The notes under the pieces: model-generated
The model's input: only the letters and a program-made list of their open reading frames with translations
Told to the model about the DNA's origin: nothing
The model's database searches: none
Shown: positions 22,152 to 33,456 of the stretch, in pieces
Position numbering within the stretch: position 1 is the stretch's first letter
How the letters are laid out: each line of letters begins with the position of its first letter
NCBI RefSeq assembly: GCF_036409155.1
Contig: NZ_JAZGLW010000005.1
Span: 198,618-262,617 of the forward strand
Length of the DNA stretch: 64,000 bases
Reading direction: 5' to 3'
Origin: Mycobacterium sp. 050128
GTDB lineage: Bacteria; Actinomycetota; Actinomycetes; Mycobacteriales; Mycobacteriaceae
Program-made: the position numbers and the translations under genes

Positions 22152-23614
22152 CCGCGCCGGGGACTGTCCGGGTTCGCTTCTGCCCGTCGCCCACCGGCAT
22201 CCCGCACGTCGGGATGGTCCGCACCGCGTTGTTCAACTGGGCCTACGCCCGGCACACCGGCGGCACCTTCGTCTTTCGCATCGAGGACACCGACGCCGAG
22301 CGCGACAGCGAGGAAAGCTATCTGGCGCTGCTCGACGCGTTGCGTTGGCTCGGGCTGGATTGGGACGAGGGGCCCGAGGTCGGTGGACCCCACGCCCCGT
22401 ACCGGCAGTCGCAGCGCAGTGACATCTACCGCGAGGTGGTGGACAAGCTGCTCGCCGCGGGTGAGGCCTACCATGCGTTTTCGACGCCCGAGGAGGTCGA
22501 AGCCAGACATGTCGCCGCCGGTCGCAATCCCAAACTGGGCTACGACAACTACGACCGCGAGCTGACCGCGGAGCAGCGCGCGGCGTATCTGGCCGAGGGC
22601 CGTAAGCCGGTGGTGCGGCTGCGCATGCCCGACAAAGACCTCGCGTGGGATGACCTGGTGCGCGGGCCCACCACCTTCGCGGCGGGCTCGGTGCCCGATT
22701 TCGCACTGACCCGCGCCAGCGGAGATCCCTTATATACCTTGGTCAACCCGTGCGACGACGCGCTGATGAAGATCACCCATGTGCTGCGCGGCGAGGACCT
22801 GCTGCCGTCGACGCCGCGTCAGCTGGCGTTGCACCAGGCGTTGATCCGGATCGGGGTTGCCGAACGCGTCCCGGAATTCGCGCACCTGCCAACGGTATTG
22901 GGGGAGGGCACGAAAAAGCTGTCCAAGCGTGACCCGCAGTCCAATCTCTTCGCCCACCGCGACCGCGGCTTCATCCCCGAGGGACTGCTGAATTACCTTG
23001 CGCTGCTGGGCTGGGCGATCGCCGACGATCACGACCTGTTCAGCCTCGACGAAATGGTGGCCGCGTTCGACGTCGTCGACGTCAACTCCAACCCGGCCCG
23101 CTTCGATCAGAAGAAGGCCGACGCGCTCAACGCCGAACATATCCGGATGCTCGACGTGGCCGACTTCACCGGCAGGCTGCGTGACTACTTCGCCGTGCAC
23201 GGTCACCGCCTGGGGCTCGACGAGGCGGAATTCGCCTTCGCGGCCGAGCTGGTGCAAACCCGCATCGTGGTGCTCGGCGACGCGTGGGACTTGCTGAAGT
23301 TTCTCAACGACGACGAATACGCGATCGACCCCAAGGCCGCCGCCAAGGAGCTGGGTCCGGATGCGGGCGCGGTGCTGGACGCCGCGCTGACGGCGCTGCA
23401 GGGAGTGACGGACTGGACCGTGGCCGCGATCGAGGAGGCGCTCAAGACCGCGCTGATCGACGGGCTGGCGCTCAAACCGCGCAAGGCGTTCGGCCCGATC
23501 CGGGTCGCCGCGACCGGGACGACGATCAGCCCGCCGCTGTTCGAGTCGCTGCAGCTGCTCGGTCGTGACCGGAGCCTGGGGCGGCTGGGGGCGGCGCGGC
23601 AAGAGGCGGTCTAA
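22148..23614 (+). CDS. gltX: Glutamyl-tRNA synthetase (non-discriminating type expected)
   Basis: A 488-residue class I synthetase. The HIGH-type motif is [18 protein letters not shown] near the N-terminus and the KMSKS-type motif is [10 protein letters not shown] about residue 257; the C-terminal anticodon-binding domain follows. Because this genome codes GatCAB, GltX is expected to charge both tRNA-Glu and tRNA-Gln, with the Gln species then amidated. The GTG at 22148 overlaps the upstream stop by four bases. Notably tRNA-Gln and tRNA-Glu genes lie directly downstream, so enzyme and both substrates are neighbours. Confidence 0.96.
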   Translation: MTAPGTVRVRFCPSPTGIPHVGMVRTALFNWAYARHTGGTFVFRIEDTDAERDSEESYLALLDALRWLGLDWDEGPEVGGPHAPYRQSQRSDIYREVVDKLLAAGEAYHAFSTPEEVEARHVAAGRNPKLGYDNYDRELTAEQRAAYLAEGRKPVVRLRMPDKDLAWDDLVRGPTTFAAGSVPDFALTRASGDPLYTLVNPCDDALMKITHVLRGEDLLPSTPRQLALHQALIRIGVAERVPEFAHLPTVLGEGTKKLSKRDPQSNLFAHRDRGFIPEGLLNYLALLGWAIADDHDLFSLDEMVAAFDVVDVNSNPARFDQKKADALNAEHIRMLDVADFTGRLRDYFAVHGHRLGLDEAEFAFAAELVQTRIVVLGDAWDLLKFLNDDEYAIDPKAAAKELGPDAGAVLDAALTALQGVTDWTVAAIEEALKTALIDGLALKPRKAFGPIRVAATGTTISPPLFESLQLLGRDRSLGRLGAARQEAV

Positions 23615-23707
23615 ATCTTTGGTAGTCTGCACTGCGGTTTGCAAAGGCCGACAACGGCTGGCGGCGGCGGACTCCCAGGCTGGTGACAGCCGTTGAAGAA
23701 GTACGGG

Positions 23708-23730
23708 AAACCGCTCTGAACAGCGGTTTT
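23708..23730 (+). terminator. Terminator-like hairpin after gltX
   Basis: AAACCGCT (23708-23715) and AGCGGTTT (23722-23729) form a perfect 8-bp stem with a 6-base loop, followed by one more T. It separates gltX from tRNA-Gln ten bases further on. Confidence 0.6.
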
Positions 23731-23740
23731 AGGCAGCCAA

Positions 23741-23812
23741 TGGGGTATGGTGTAATTGGCAACACAGCTGATTCTGGTTCAGCCATTCTAGGTTCGAGTC
23801 CTGGTACCCCAG
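23741..23812 (+). tRNA. tRNA-Gln (CTG anticodon)
   Basis: A 72-base cloverleaf. The acceptor arms are TGGGGTA / TACCCCA and the anticodon stem-loop CTGATTCTGGTTCAG has CTG at its centre. The T-arm is CTAGGTTCGAGTCCTGG, and T8 is in place. CCA is not encoded. With no glutaminyl-tRNA synthetase expected, its product would be made by GltX plus GatCAB. Confidence 0.95.
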
Positions 23813-23896
23813 CGAAATCCGTCGGGCTGTAAGCAGATGCCGAGTGATTAGGTGGCCCCCGTCGGGTGAGCTATGCTGGCAGCTCGGATCGGTTCT

Positions 23897-23969
23897 GGCC
23901 CCGTCGTCTAGCGGCCTAGGACGCCGCCCTCTCACGGCGGTAGCGTGGGTTCGAATCCCATCGGGGCTA
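23897..23969 (+). tRNA. tRNA-Glu (CTC anticodon)
   Basis: A 73-base cloverleaf. The acceptor GGCCCCG pairs with CGGGGCT (first pair G-U), and the D-arm follows T8. The anticodon arm is CCGCCCTCTCACGGCGG with CTC at the centre, and the T-arm is GTGGGTTCGAATCCCAT. The discriminator is A. I fixed the 5' end at 23897 because this puts the conserved T at position 8. Confidence 0.94.
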
Positions 23970-23974
23970 CATAT

Positions 23975-24487
23975 TTACTGGCCGGTCCCCAGCGCGGCCG
24001 GTGCGGTGGAACCACCCACCGGCATCGGCGGCAATCCCAGTTTGCGGTGATCCCACGAGCGCGCGCGCCGCGCGACGATGCGCACGCAGACGCGCTTGTT
24101 CATCATCTGCTCGACGAACGGCTTCATCTCGTCGGTGTAGGGGCCGGTGTAGCGCTCCCACACGCTGACGCCGACCCGGTGCGCGACGTCCGGATCGTCG
24201 ACGATCTCCGCCACGCCTTCGAAGGACACCCCGCGCAGCGTGTCGTAGGTGTCGCCGTCCTCGATCAAAAACGTCACCCGCGGGTCCCGCGTCAGGTTGA
24301 CCGCCTTCTGCGACTTGGCCTTGGTCTCGATCCAGATCTCGCCGTCGACGACGGCGTACCACATGGCGGTCAGGTGCGGCTGGCCGTCGCGTCCGATGGT
24401 GGCCATCGTTCCGGTGCGGCTCTTGACGACGAAGTCAGCGATCTCGTCCTCCGACATGACGATGCTCGCGCGCTGATTGGTTCCCAT
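23975..24487 (-). CDS. PPOX-class split-barrel flavin/F420-dependent protein (Rv2991-like)
   Basis: A 170-residue protein of the flavin/deazaflavin oxidoreductase (FDOR) group with the pyridoxamine-phosphate-oxidase-like split barrel. The first strands read GTMATIGRDGQPHLTAMWYAVVDGEIWI, the position where F420 or FMN is bound in this family, followed by KAVNLTRDPRVTFLIEDG. M. tuberculosis Rv2991 is its likely counterpart. Exact substrate and cofactor are unknown. The same window carries fbiD for F420 synthesis, so an F420 role is reasonable. The gene ends six bases from tRNA-Glu on the other strand. Confidence 0.85.
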   Translation of the reverse strand: MGTNQRASIVMSEDEIADFVVKSRTGTMATIGRDGQPHLTAMWYAVVDGEIWIETKAKSQKAVNLTRDPRVTFLIEDGDTYDTLRGVSFEGVAEIVDDPDVAHRVGVSVWERYTGPYTDEMKPFVEQMMNKRVCVRIVARRARSWDHRKLGLPPMPVGGSTAPAALGTGQ

Positions 24488-24529
24488 CGCGTCAGTGTTG
24501 CAGGTCGGATTTCGATCTGCACCGGCGCC

Positions 24530-25231
24530 TTACAGACGGCGAGCGATGGCGTCGGCGGCCGAGAGAAGGTCGGCGGCCCAGCGCGCCCCTGGGCGCCGGC
24601 CGATGCGGTCGATGGGCCCCGACACCGAGATGGCGGCGACGACCACGCCGCGACCGTCGCGCACCGGCGCCGAGACGCTCGCGACTCCCGGCTCGCGCTC
24701 CGCAACGCTTTGCGCCCAACCGCGCCGGCGTACTTCCGCCAGCGTCCGGTCGGTGAACTTCGCCGCCGGCAGCACCGCTTGTTGAGTGGCGACATCGCTG
24801 TGTGCCAGCAAGACTTTGGCCCCCGAGCCCGCCGTCATCGGCAGCCGCGCGCCGACCGGAACCGTATCGCGAAGGCCCGCAGACGGTTCCAGGGCGGCCA
24901 CACAAACCCGCGACGTGCCCTCGCGTCGGTACAGCTGCACGCTTTCGCCGGTGGTCTCGCGCAATTGGGCCAGTACCGCGGCACCGGCCGCCAGCAACGG
25001 GTCGTTGACGTGCGCGGCGAGTTCGCTCAGCGCGGGACCCAGCTGCCAGCGCCCTTCGTCGTCACGCGCCAGCAGGCGATGTACCTCCAGCGCGGCGGCC
25101 AGCCGGTAGGTGGTGGCCCGCGGAAATCCGGTTCGCTCGCACAGTTCGGCTAACCCGCAGGGAGATTCCGCGACCGTTTGCAGCACATCCACGGCTTTAT
25201 CCAGAACGCCGATACCGCTATGCTGTCTCAT
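24530..25231 (-). CDS. IclR-family regulator, LtbR/NdgR type
   Basis: A 233-residue IclR regulator: an N-terminal winged helix (GLAELCERTGFPRATTYRLAAAL, about residues 25-47) and a C-terminal effector domain (LRDTVPVGARLPMTAGSGAKVLL). It is divergent from leuCD. The same arrangement exists in Corynebacterium glutamicum (LtbR, controlling leuB, leuCD and trp genes) and Streptomyces (NdgR), where the regulator binds the shared intergenic region. Its own start codon at 25229-25231 lies within a palindromic operator, so autoregulation is likely. Homologue in M. tuberculosis: Rv2989. Confidence 0.9.
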   Translation of the reverse strand: MRQHSGIGVLDKAVDVLQTVAESPCGLAELCERTGFPRATTYRLAAALEVHRLLARDDEGRWQLGPALSELAAHVNDPLLAAGAAVLAQLRETTGESVQLYRREGTSRVCVAALEPSAGLRDTVPVGARLPMTAGSGAKVLLAHSDVATQQAVLPAAKFTDRTLAEVRRRGWAQSVAEREPGVASVSAPVRDGRGVVVAAISVSGPIDRIGRRPGARWAADLLSAADAIARRL

Positions 25232-25261
25232 AAAGAGATACTAGCGTCTCGCATTATGAGA
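25226..25261. promoter_or_regulatory. Palindromic operator between iclR-type gene and leuC
   Basis: TCTCATAA (25226-25233) is the exact inverse of TTATGAGA (25254-25261), and an inner GAGA/TCTC pair lies within. The 36-base element is centred between the divergent genes, covers the regulator's start codon and lies 56 bases before the leuC ATG. Its size and two-fold symmetry fit an IclR tetramer site. Binding is inferred. Confidence 0.75.
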
Positions 25262-25317
25262 GCACAGCCCAAGTTGACGGCGAGCCGCGAATGAGGCGAA
25301 TAGAGGCGAATTTCACA

Positions 25318-26766
25318 ATGGGAACCACCGCACCCGGCGGTAAGCCGCGCACCCTGGCCGAAAAGGTTTGGGACGACCACGTTGTGGTATCCGGCTCGAC
25401 GGGCTCGACAGGTGAGGGGGCCGGCGCACCCGACTTGATTTACATCGACCTGCATTTGGTGCACGAGGTCACCAGCCCGCAGGCGTTTGACGGCCTGCGT
25501 CTGGCCGGCCGCCCAGTGCATCGGCCAGATCTGACGCTGGCCACCGAGGACCACAACGTGCCGACCGTCGACATCGACAAGCCGATCGCCGACCCGGTAT
25601 CGCGCACTCAGGTCGAGACATTGCGGCGCAACTGCGCCGAATTCGGTGTGCGGTTGCATCCGATGGGCGACATCGACCAGGGCATCGTGCATGTCGTCGG
25701 ACCCCAATTGGGGCTGACCCAACCGGGAATGACGATTGTCTGTGGGGACAGTCACACGTCCACCCATGGAGCATTTGGCGCGTTGGCGATGGGCATCGGC
25801 ACCTCGGAGGTCGAGCATGTGCTGGCCACCCAGACATTGCCGTTGCGCCCCTTCAAAACAATGGCGGTCAACGTCGACGGTGAATTACAGCCCGGTGTTA
25901 CGGCCAAGGACATCATCCTCGCGCTGATCGCCAAGATCGGCACCGGCGGTGGGCAAGGCCATGTCATCGAATACCGGGGCAGCGCGATCGAATCGCTGTC
26001 CATGGAAGGCCGGATGACGGTCTGCAACATGAGTATCGAAGCCGGAGCGCGGGCCGGAATGGTGGCACCGGACGAGACCACCTACGAATTCCTGCGGGGG
26101 CGCCCGCACGCGCCGACCGGTGCGCAGTGGGACGCCGCGCTGCACTATTGGCGACAGCTTCGCACGGACGACGGTGCCGTCTTCGACACCGAGGTCTATC
26201 TGGACGCGGAGTCGTTGACCCCGTTCGTCACCTGGGGCACCAATCCGGGCCAGGGCGTGCCGTTGAGTGCGGCGGTGCCGGACCCCGAATTGATGACCAA
26301 CGACGACGAGCGGCAGGCCGCCGAGAAAGCGTTGGCGTATATGGACCTTCGGCCGGGCATGCCGATGCGCGAGATCGCCGTCGATGCGGTGTTCGTCGGG
26401 TCCTGTACCAACGGTCGTATCGAAGATCTGCGGGTGGTGGCCGACGTGCTGCGCGGTCGCACGGTGGCCCAGGGCGTGCGAATGCTGGTGGTGCCGGGCT
26501 CGATGCGGGTGCGCGCGCAAGCCGAAGCCGAAGGCCTCGGTGAGGTATTCACCGCCGCCGGCGCGGAATGGCGGCAGGCCGGCTGTTCGATGTGCCTGGG
26601 CATGAACCCCGATCAGCTTGCGCCCGGCGAGCGTTGCGCCGCGACGTCCAACCGCAACTTCGAAGGGCGGCAGGGCAAAGGCGGCCGTACGCATTTGGTA
26701 TCGCCGGCCGTCGCGGCGGCAACCGCGGTCCGCGGCACATTGTCTACCCCGGCCGACTTGAACTGA
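25318..26766 (+). CDS. leuC: 3-isopropylmalate dehydratase large subunit
   Basis: A 482-residue aconitase-family subunit that, with LeuD, isomerises 2- to 3-isopropylmalate in leucine synthesis. The three 4Fe-4S cysteines are visible in [12 protein letters not shown] and [10 protein letters not shown]. The active-site TEDHNVPT and [12 protein letters not shown] motifs are present. I took the ATG at 25318; an in-frame start at 25291 is possible but adds nine unconserved residues. Compared with the M. tuberculosis protein, an insertion [11 protein letters not shown] near residue 25 accounts for the extra length. It is 20 bases from leuD. Confidence 0.95.
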   Translation: MGTTAPGGKPRTLAEKVWDDHVVVSGSTGSTGEGAGAPDLIYIDLHLVHEVTSPQAFDGLRLAGRPVHRPDLTLATEDHNVPTVDIDKPIADPVSRTQVETLRRNCAEFGVRLHPMGDIDQGIVHVVGPQLGLTQPGMTIVCGDSHTSTHGAFGALAMGIGTSEVEHVLATQTLPLRPFKTMAVNVDGELQPGVTAKDIILALIAKIGTGGGQGHVIEYRGSAIESLSMEGRMTVCNMSIEAGARAGMVAPDETTYEFLRGRPHAPTGAQWDAALHYWRQLRTDDGAVFDTEVYLDAESLTPFVTWGTNPGQGVPLSAAVPDPELMTNDDERQAAEKALAYMDLRPGMPMREIAVDAVFVGSCTNGRIEDLRVVADVLRGRTVAQGVRMLVVPGSMRVRAQAEAEGLGEVFTAAGAEWRQAGCSMCLGMNPDQLAPGERCAATSNRNFEGRQGKGGRTHLVSPAVAAATAVRGTLSTPADLN

Positions 26767-26786
26767 AAACGAAATCGAGGACGAAG

Positions 26787-27383
26787 ATGGAAGCCTTTCA
26801 CACCCACACCGGGATTGGCGTGCCGCTGCGGCGCTCCAATGTCGACACCGACCAGATCATTCCCGCGGTCTATTTGAAGCGCGTCACCCGAACCGGTTTC
26901 GACGACGGCTTGTTCGCGACGTGGCGCTCGGATCCGTCATTCGTGCTCAACCTCAGTCCATTTGACCGAGGTTCGGTCTTGGTTGCCGGACCCGACTTCG
27001 GGACCGGATCATCGCGCGAGCACGCGGTGTGGGCGTTGATGGACTACGGGTTCCGGGTAGTCATCTCATCTCGATTCGGTGACATTTTTCGGGGCAACGC
27101 GGGCAAGGCGGGGCTGCTGGCGGCCGAAGTCAGCCAAGACGGTGTCGAACTGCTTTGGAAGCTGATCGAGCAGAGTCCAGGACTGGAAATCACTGCCAAT
27201 CTTCAAGATCGAAATATCACCGCGGGAACGACGGTGTTGCCGTTCAAGATTGACGACCACACCGCGTGGCGACTGCTCGAAGGACTCGACGATATAGGCC
27301 TTACGCTGCAGAAACTCGACCAGATCGAATCTTTTGAATCGGCCCGTCCGGACTGGAAACCGCGCACGCTACCCGCCCCGTGA
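26787..27383 (+). CDS. leuD: 3-isopropylmalate dehydratase small subunit
   Basis: The 198-residue swivel-domain partner of LeuC. It begins [20 protein letters not shown] and carries the substrate-recognition motif [15 protein letters not shown]. The length is the same as I recall for M. tuberculosis LeuD. The ATG at 26787 is preceded by GAGGACGAAG. It forms an operon with leuC, and a strong hairpin follows its stop. The open frame reaches back to 26568 but only inside leuC. Confidence 0.96.
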   Translation: MEAFHTHTGIGVPLRRSNVDTDQIIPAVYLKRVTRTGFDDGLFATWRSDPSFVLNLSPFDRGSVLVAGPDFGTGSSREHAVWALMDYGFRVVISSRFGDIFRGNAGKAGLLAAEVSQDGVELLWKLIEQSPGLEITANLQDRNITAGTTVLPFKIDDHTAWRLLEGLDDIGLTLQKLDQIESFESARPDWKPRTLPAP

Positions 27384-27389
27384 ACGGTT

Positions 27390-27415
27390 GATCGGGGTGT
27401 GAATTCACCCCGATC
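27390..27415 (+). terminator. Hairpin after leuD
   Basis: GATCGGGGTG (27390-27399) and CACCCCGATC (27406-27415) make a perfect 10-bp stem with a 6-base loop, seven bases past the leuD stop. There is no T-tract. It probably ends the leuCD transcript. Confidence 0.65.
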
Positions 27416-27517
27416 GCCTTAGGAAGCAAGGCTTATTATTCGCCTGCGTCACCGACCAAGGGCGGCAAGCAGATTCCGGAATTTCCTGTCGTATAGCCGT
27501 GAAATTGCGCGTGGCGC

Positions 27518-27547
27518 TTGGCAATTTGCTGGGTGAGGGTTTACCGT
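27518..27547 (+). promoter_or_regulatory. Candidate hupB promoter
   Basis: TTGGCA (27518-27523) and TACCGT (27542-27547) with an 18-base spacer. A start near 27554 would leave a 5' UTR of about 44 bases, and GGAGGG stands at 27587-27592 before the ATG. Match by eye only. Confidence 0.4.
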
Positions 27548-27597
27548 GTTCGCTAGTCGGTTCCCAAAATGGGACCACTGGCTTCGGAGGGTTTTGG

Positions 27598-28221
27598 ATG
27601 AACAAAGCAGAGCTCATAGATGTGCTCACACAGAAATTGGGCTCGGACCGTCGGCAGGCGACCGCCGCCGTCGAGAATGTTGTCGACACCATTGTGCGTG
27701 CGGTGCACAAGGGCGACAGCGTGACCATCACCGGGTTCGGTGTGTTCGAACAACGGCGCCGCGCAGCGCGTGTCGCCCGCAACCCGCGTACCGGTGAGAC
27801 GGTGAAGGTAAAGCCGACGTCCGTCCCCGCGTTCCGCCCGGGTGCTCAATTCAAAGCGGTTGTTGCTGGCGCACAGCGCCTCCCGTCGGAAGGACCGGCC
27901 GTGAAACGTGGTGTTGTCGCAGGAGCAGCCAAGAAGGTTGCCAAGAAGGCTCCCGCCAAGAAGGCTGCGGTGAAGAAGGCCGCGACCAAGGCTCCCGCCA
28001 AGAAGGCCGCTACCAAGGCGCCGGCTAAGAAGGCCGTGACCAAGGCTCCGGTCAAGAAGGCCGCTACCAAGGCCCCGGTCAAGAAGGCCGCGACCAAGGC
28101 TCCGGTCAAGAAGGCCGCGACCAAGGCTCCGGTGCGCAAGGCCGCAACCAAGGCCCCGGCCAAGAAGGTCGCGAAGAAGGCTCCGGCCAAGAAGGCCGCC
28201 GCCAAGCGCGGTCGCAAGTAA
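27598..28221 (+). CDS. hupB: Histone-like DNA-binding protein HupB (HU with Lys/Ala-rich tail)
   Basis: A 207-residue nucleoid protein. Residues 1-90 form the HU dimer domain ([20 protein letters not shown], with the arm motif [11 protein letters not shown]); the remainder is a histone H1-like tail rich in Lys and Ala. The tail contains seven near-identical 8-residue units of the type KKAATKAP, ending AAAKRGRK. Mycobacterial HupB compacts DNA and is a target of acetylation and methylation. GGAGGG at 27587-27592 fixes the ATG at 27598. It stands alone between two terminators, converging on mutT1. Confidence 0.97.
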   Translation: MNKAELIDVLTQKLGSDRRQATAAVENVVDTIVRAVHKGDSVTITGFGVFEQRRRAARVARNPRTGETVKVKPTSVPAFRPGAQFKAVVAGAQRLPSEGPAVKRGVVAGAAKKVAKKAPAKKAAVKKAATKAPAKKAATKAPAKKAVTKAPVKKAATKAPVKKAATKAPVKKAATKAPVRKAATKAPAKKVAKKAPAKKAAAKRGRK

Positions 28222-28241
28222 GTCAACCGAGTTCAAACGCG

Positions 28242-28282
28242 AATACCCTTCGGGGCGGCATTGCTGCCCCCGAAGGGTATTT
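28242..28282. terminator. Bidirectional terminator between hupB and mutT1
   Basis: AATACCCTTCGGGG (28242-28255) pairs perfectly over 14 bp with CCCCGAAGGGTATT (28268-28281), flanked by AA/TT runs on both sides. It sits between convergent genes. This is the strongest hairpin in the region. Confidence 0.85.
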
Positions 28283-28288
28283 CGTGTG

Positions 28289-29236
28289 TCAGGCCCGAAC
28301 GTTGGCGGCCAGCGCGCCGCCGATGTGGTCGGCCGCCACCAGACGGCCGTTGGACAGCGACAGCACCCAGGTGCTGCCTTTGTGATTGCGTGACTTGTCC
28401 GGATCCACTCCGTCGCGTTCGCACCACCACGTGATCAGGTCCGGAATTACCTTGCCCTGCGTACAGATCACCGGTGTGCCCTCGTGTTCGGCGATGCGCA
28501 GCATCCGGTGCCGGCCCCGTTTGGGACTCTTGGCGTAAGCCTCTTCGGTGAGCGTGGACTCGCTCTCGATGCTCACACCCAGTTCCTCGGCGAGTGGTTC
28601 AACCGTCTGGTGGCAGCGCACCCGATCGGCGGCATACACGTCGGTGGCGCCGAACGCCATCAGCTGGGCGACCAACGCCTCGGCTTGCGCACGTCCTCTT
28701 TTGTCCAACGGTCGCTCGGTGTCGTCTCCGGAAAAGCGTGACTTCCGGCCTGCGGTGCCGTGCCGCACCACCAACAGGGTACGTGTGTCTGCAGGTTGTT
28801 TTGTAAAGCGCCGCAACACGTTTCGGTCCTGGGCGTAGTCGAGCTTCTTCATCGCGGCGTCGACGGGCAACCAGATCAATTCGTCGACCTCTTTGCCCGG
28901 TACGAATTTGCCACCAGTGCTGCGCGCCGCCCAGTAGTACACCTTTTTGACACCCGCGTCGATCGGATAGCTCACCTTGGCCAGCCGCCGGCCCAGGACG
29001 GCGTGGTGCCCGGTCTCCTCCAGTACTTCGCGTACCGCGGCCACGGGTGCCGTTTCGCCGGGGTCCACTTTGCCCTTGGGCAACGACCAGTCGTCGTAGC
29101 GGGGACGGTGGATGAGAGCGATCTCGAGCTCGGGGTTGTCCGAATCAGCACTGCTGTGTCGCCACAGCACCGCGCCCGCGGCGTAGACGATCCGCTTTCC
29201 TGAACGCCGACCGCCTGACGAGTTCTGGTCCGACAC
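28289..29236 (-). CDS. mutT1: MutT1: Nudix hydrolase fused to a histidine phosphatase domain
   Basis: A 315-residue two-domain protein. The N-terminal Nudix domain has the box [20 protein letters not shown], whose known role is hydrolysis of 8-oxo-dGTP/8-oxo-GTP and diadenosine polyphosphates. The C-terminal phosphoglycerate-mutase-like domain begins [13 protein letters not shown] with the catalytic RHG and dephosphorylates 8-oxo-dGDP in mycobacteria. I chose GTG 29236 (VSDQNSS), which follows AGGAG; GTG 29239 and ATG 29278 are alternatives. It lies downstream of ppk1 on the same strand. Confidence 0.93.
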   Translation of the reverse strand: MSDQNSSGGRRSGKRIVYAAGAVLWRHSSADSDNPELEIALIHRPRYDDWSLPKGKVDPGETAPVAAVREVLEETGHHAVLGRRLAKVSYPIDAGVKKVYYWAARSTGGKFVPGKEVDELIWLPVDAAMKKLDYAQDRNVLRRFTKQPADTRTLLVVRHGTAGRKSRFSGDDTERPLDKRGRAQAEALVAQLMAFGATDVYAADRVRCHQTVEPLAEELGVSIESESTLTEEAYAKSPKRGRHRMLRIAEHEGTPVICTQGKVIPDLITWWCERDGVDPDKSRNHKGSTWVLSLSNGRLVAADHIGGALAANVRA

Positions 29237-29308
29237 CACACTCCTGCAGGTCAATTCGGCCAGCGCCACGCCGGCCATTGGGTGGCCTGGAAAATTACCA
29301 CATGGGCG

Positions 29309-31480
29309 TTAGGCGCCCCGGTGCCGCTCCATCAGCGACTCCTGGTGGTCGCGCACGGAGTGACCTTCCCGTGGCGACGCGATCCACTGCCCGTCGGACT
29401 CGAGTTCCCAGCACCGCGTGGACGGGTCCAGTGCCGAGTCGAACAAGTCGTTCAGATAGGAGGTGAGCTTCGGGTCCTTGACCTGAACCAGCGCCTCGAC
29501 GCGACGGTCGAGATTGCGGTGCATCATGTCGGCGCTGCCGATCCAGAACTCGTTGATGCGATTGAAATGCATGATCCGCGAGTGCTCCAGGTACCGGCCG
29601 AGGATCGAGCGCACGGAGATGTTCTCCGAGAAGCCTTGCGTGCGCGGGCGCAGCGCGCAGATTCCGCGCACCACCACCTCGACTTGCACACCGGCCCGCG
29701 ACGCGCGATACAACGCGTCGATCACCTGCTCGTCGACCAGAGCGTTCATCTTCATCCGGATCCGGCCGCCGCCGTGTTCGCGGTGCGCCGCGATCTCGAG
29801 ATCGACGCGTTCGATGATGCCCTTCCGAATGCTGTGCGGGGCAACCAAGAGATTGCGGTAGGAAACCTTGCGCGAGTAGCCGGTCAGCGAATTGAACAAG
29901 TCGGTCAGGTCGGCTCCGATCTCGGGAGACGCCGTGAGCAGACCGACGTCCTCGTAGAGCCGCGCGGTCTTTCCGTTGTAGTTGCCGGTCCCAATGTGGC
30001 AGTAGCGCCGAATGGTTGAACCTTCGCGGCGCACCACCAGGCAGGTCTTGCAGTGCGTCTTGAGCCCGACGTAGCCGTAGACGACGTGCACGCCCGATTG
30101 CTCAAGGGTGCGTGCCCAGCGGATGTTGGCCTGCTCGTCGAAGCGTGCCTTGATCTCCACCATTGCCACGACTTGCTTTCCGGCCTCGGCGGCTTGGATC
30201 AGCGCCCGAACGATCGGCGAGTCACCGGAGGTGCGGTACAGCGTTTGCTTGATCGCCAGCACGTTGGGGTCGGCGGCGGCCTGCTCGATGAATCGCTGCA
30301 CGCTCGTGGAGAACGACTCATACGGATGGTGAAGCAGCACATCGCCTTCGCGCAGCGTTGCGAAGATGCTCTTGGGTGTTTCCTTGTCGGCGAACGCTGG
30401 ACTGGTGGCCGGAACGAAGGTCCAGTCCTTGAGCGCCGGCCGGTCGATGCCGTAGATCTGCCACAGCGACGAGAGGTCCAGCAGCCCGGGAACTTCGATG
30501 ACATCGCTGGGATTTACGTCGAGTTCGCGCAGCAGCAGCTCCAACATGCTCTCGGTCATGTCGTCGGCGATCTCGAGTCGCACCGGCGAGCCGAACCGCC
30601 GGCGCGCCAATTCTCGTTCCAGCGCCTGCAATAGGTCTTCGTCGCGGTCCTCTTCAACCTCATAGTCGGCGTTGCGGGTAATGCGGAACGCGTGGTGCTC
30701 GACGATTTCCATGCCGGGGAACAGCTCCGGGAGGAACGCCGCGATCAGCTCTTCCGTCGGCAGGTAGCGAACGACGGCGTTGCCCTCCTCGCCGCTGAGT
30801 TCGACGAAGCGATCGACGTTGTCGGGCACCTTGACTCGGGCGAAGTGCTGGCCACCGTCGTCCTTGACCGTGACGGCCAGGTTCAGGCTCAGGCCGCTCA
30901 CGAACGGGAACGGGTGCGCCGGGTCGACGGCGAGCGGGGTCAGGACCGGGAAGACCTGCTCGGTGAAATAGGTCGACAGTTCGTCGCGCTCAGCCTGATC
31001 CAAATCGGCCCACGTGACGATATAAATGCCTTCTTGCGCGAGCGCCGGGCGCACCGAGTCGAGGAACTCGCGCGCATGCCGGGTCGCGATCCGCTGCGTC
31101 TGCTCGCCGATGCGCGCCAATTGCTCACGCGGTGTCAGGCCGTCGGCCGAGCGGACCGACAACCCCATCTCGTCGCGACGCTTGAGGCCCGCGACCCGGA
31201 CCATGTAGAACTCGTCGAGGTTGGACGCGAAGATCGCCAGGAATTTGGCCCGCTCCAACAGCGGCAGCGAGGTGTCGGCTGCCAATGCCAGCACCCGCGC
31301 GTTGAAGTCCAGCCAGCTCAGTTCACGGTTGAGGTACCGGTCCTCCGGCAGCGCATCATCGATCGCCGCGTGGGTAGTAGCAGGGGGTGCTCCCAGGGCG
31401 CTGTCGCCGGGTTGCCACACAGTTTCGTCAAGCCGTGCTTCAGCTTCGATTTCGGTCACGATGGAATCATTGCTCATCAC
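29309..31480 (-). CDS. ppk1: Polyphosphate kinase 1
   Basis: A 723-residue enzyme that polymerises ATP gamma-phosphate into polyphosphate, supporting stringent-type stress responses. It begins, after a variable acidic head, with the N-domain [20 protein letters not shown]. The catalytic core contains [20 protein letters not shown], whose His is the phosphorylated residue. The C-domain contains [16 protein letters not shown], with the second conserved histidine. It is slightly shorter than the M. tuberculosis protein because the N-terminal head differs. It lies between fbiD and mutT1 on the same strand with 72-80 base gaps. Confidence 0.96.
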   Translation of the reverse strand: MMSNDSIVTEIEAEARLDETVWQPGDSALGAPPATTHAAIDDALPEDRYLNRELSWLDFNARVLALAADTSLPLLERAKFLAIFASNLDEFYMVRVAGLKRRDEMGLSVRSADGLTPREQLARIGEQTQRIATRHAREFLDSVRPALAQEGIYIVTWADLDQAERDELSTYFTEQVFPVLTPLAVDPAHPFPFVSGLSLNLAVTVKDDGGQHFARVKVPDNVDRFVELSGEEGNAVVRYLPTEELIAAFLPELFPGMEIVEHHAFRITRNADYEVEEDRDEDLLQALERELARRRFGSPVRLEIADDMTESMLELLLRELDVNPSDVIEVPGLLDLSSLWQIYGIDRPALKDWTFVPATSPAFADKETPKSIFATLREGDVLLHHPYESFSTSVQRFIEQAAADPNVLAIKQTLYRTSGDSPIVRALIQAAEAGKQVVAMVEIKARFDEQANIRWARTLEQSGVHVVYGYVGLKTHCKTCLVVRREGSTIRRYCHIGTGNYNGKTARLYEDVGLLTASPEIGADLTDLFNSLTGYSRKVSYRNLLVAPHSIRKGIIERVDLEIAAHREHGGGRIRMKMNALVDEQVIDALYRASRAGVQVEVVVRGICALRPRTQGFSENISVRSILGRYLEHSRIMHFNRINEFWIGSADMMHRNLDRRVEALVQVKDPKLTSYLNDLFDSALDPSTRCWELESDGQWIASPREGHSVRDHQESLMERHRGA

Positions 31481-31560
31481 CGGGTGGTGCTGCTAGCGCT
31501 CGGTAGAGATCCATCCGCCGTTGGCGCGCCGTTCATCCCCCGGACAGGTTTGCTACGCCC

Positions 31561-33368
<1,808 letters not shown>

Positions 33369-33401
33369 GCGCGCCGCCGGCCGGCGCTCCGGCAAAATCC
33401 C

Positions 33402-33445
33402 GCTACCGGTCGGCGTTCCGACCTGTCGGCCTCCCAACCGGTAGC
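33402..33445 (+). promoter_or_regulatory. Overlapping inverted repeats in the gpsA-ddlA gap
   Basis: GCTACCGGT (33402-33410) is exactly inverse to ACCGGTAGC (33437-33445). A second stem, GGTCGG/CCGACC (33408-33423), shares its left bases with the first, so the two hairpins exclude each other. They end 12 bases before the ddlA GTG. A regulatory switch or a simple terminator for gpsA are both possible. Confidence 0.45.
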
Positions 33446-33456
33446 CTCTCCAGGTT

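Noticed and set aside
31484..31560. Possible small gene between fbiD and ppk1
   Set aside because: The gap is under 80 bases and holds no start with a ribosome site and a plausible frame.
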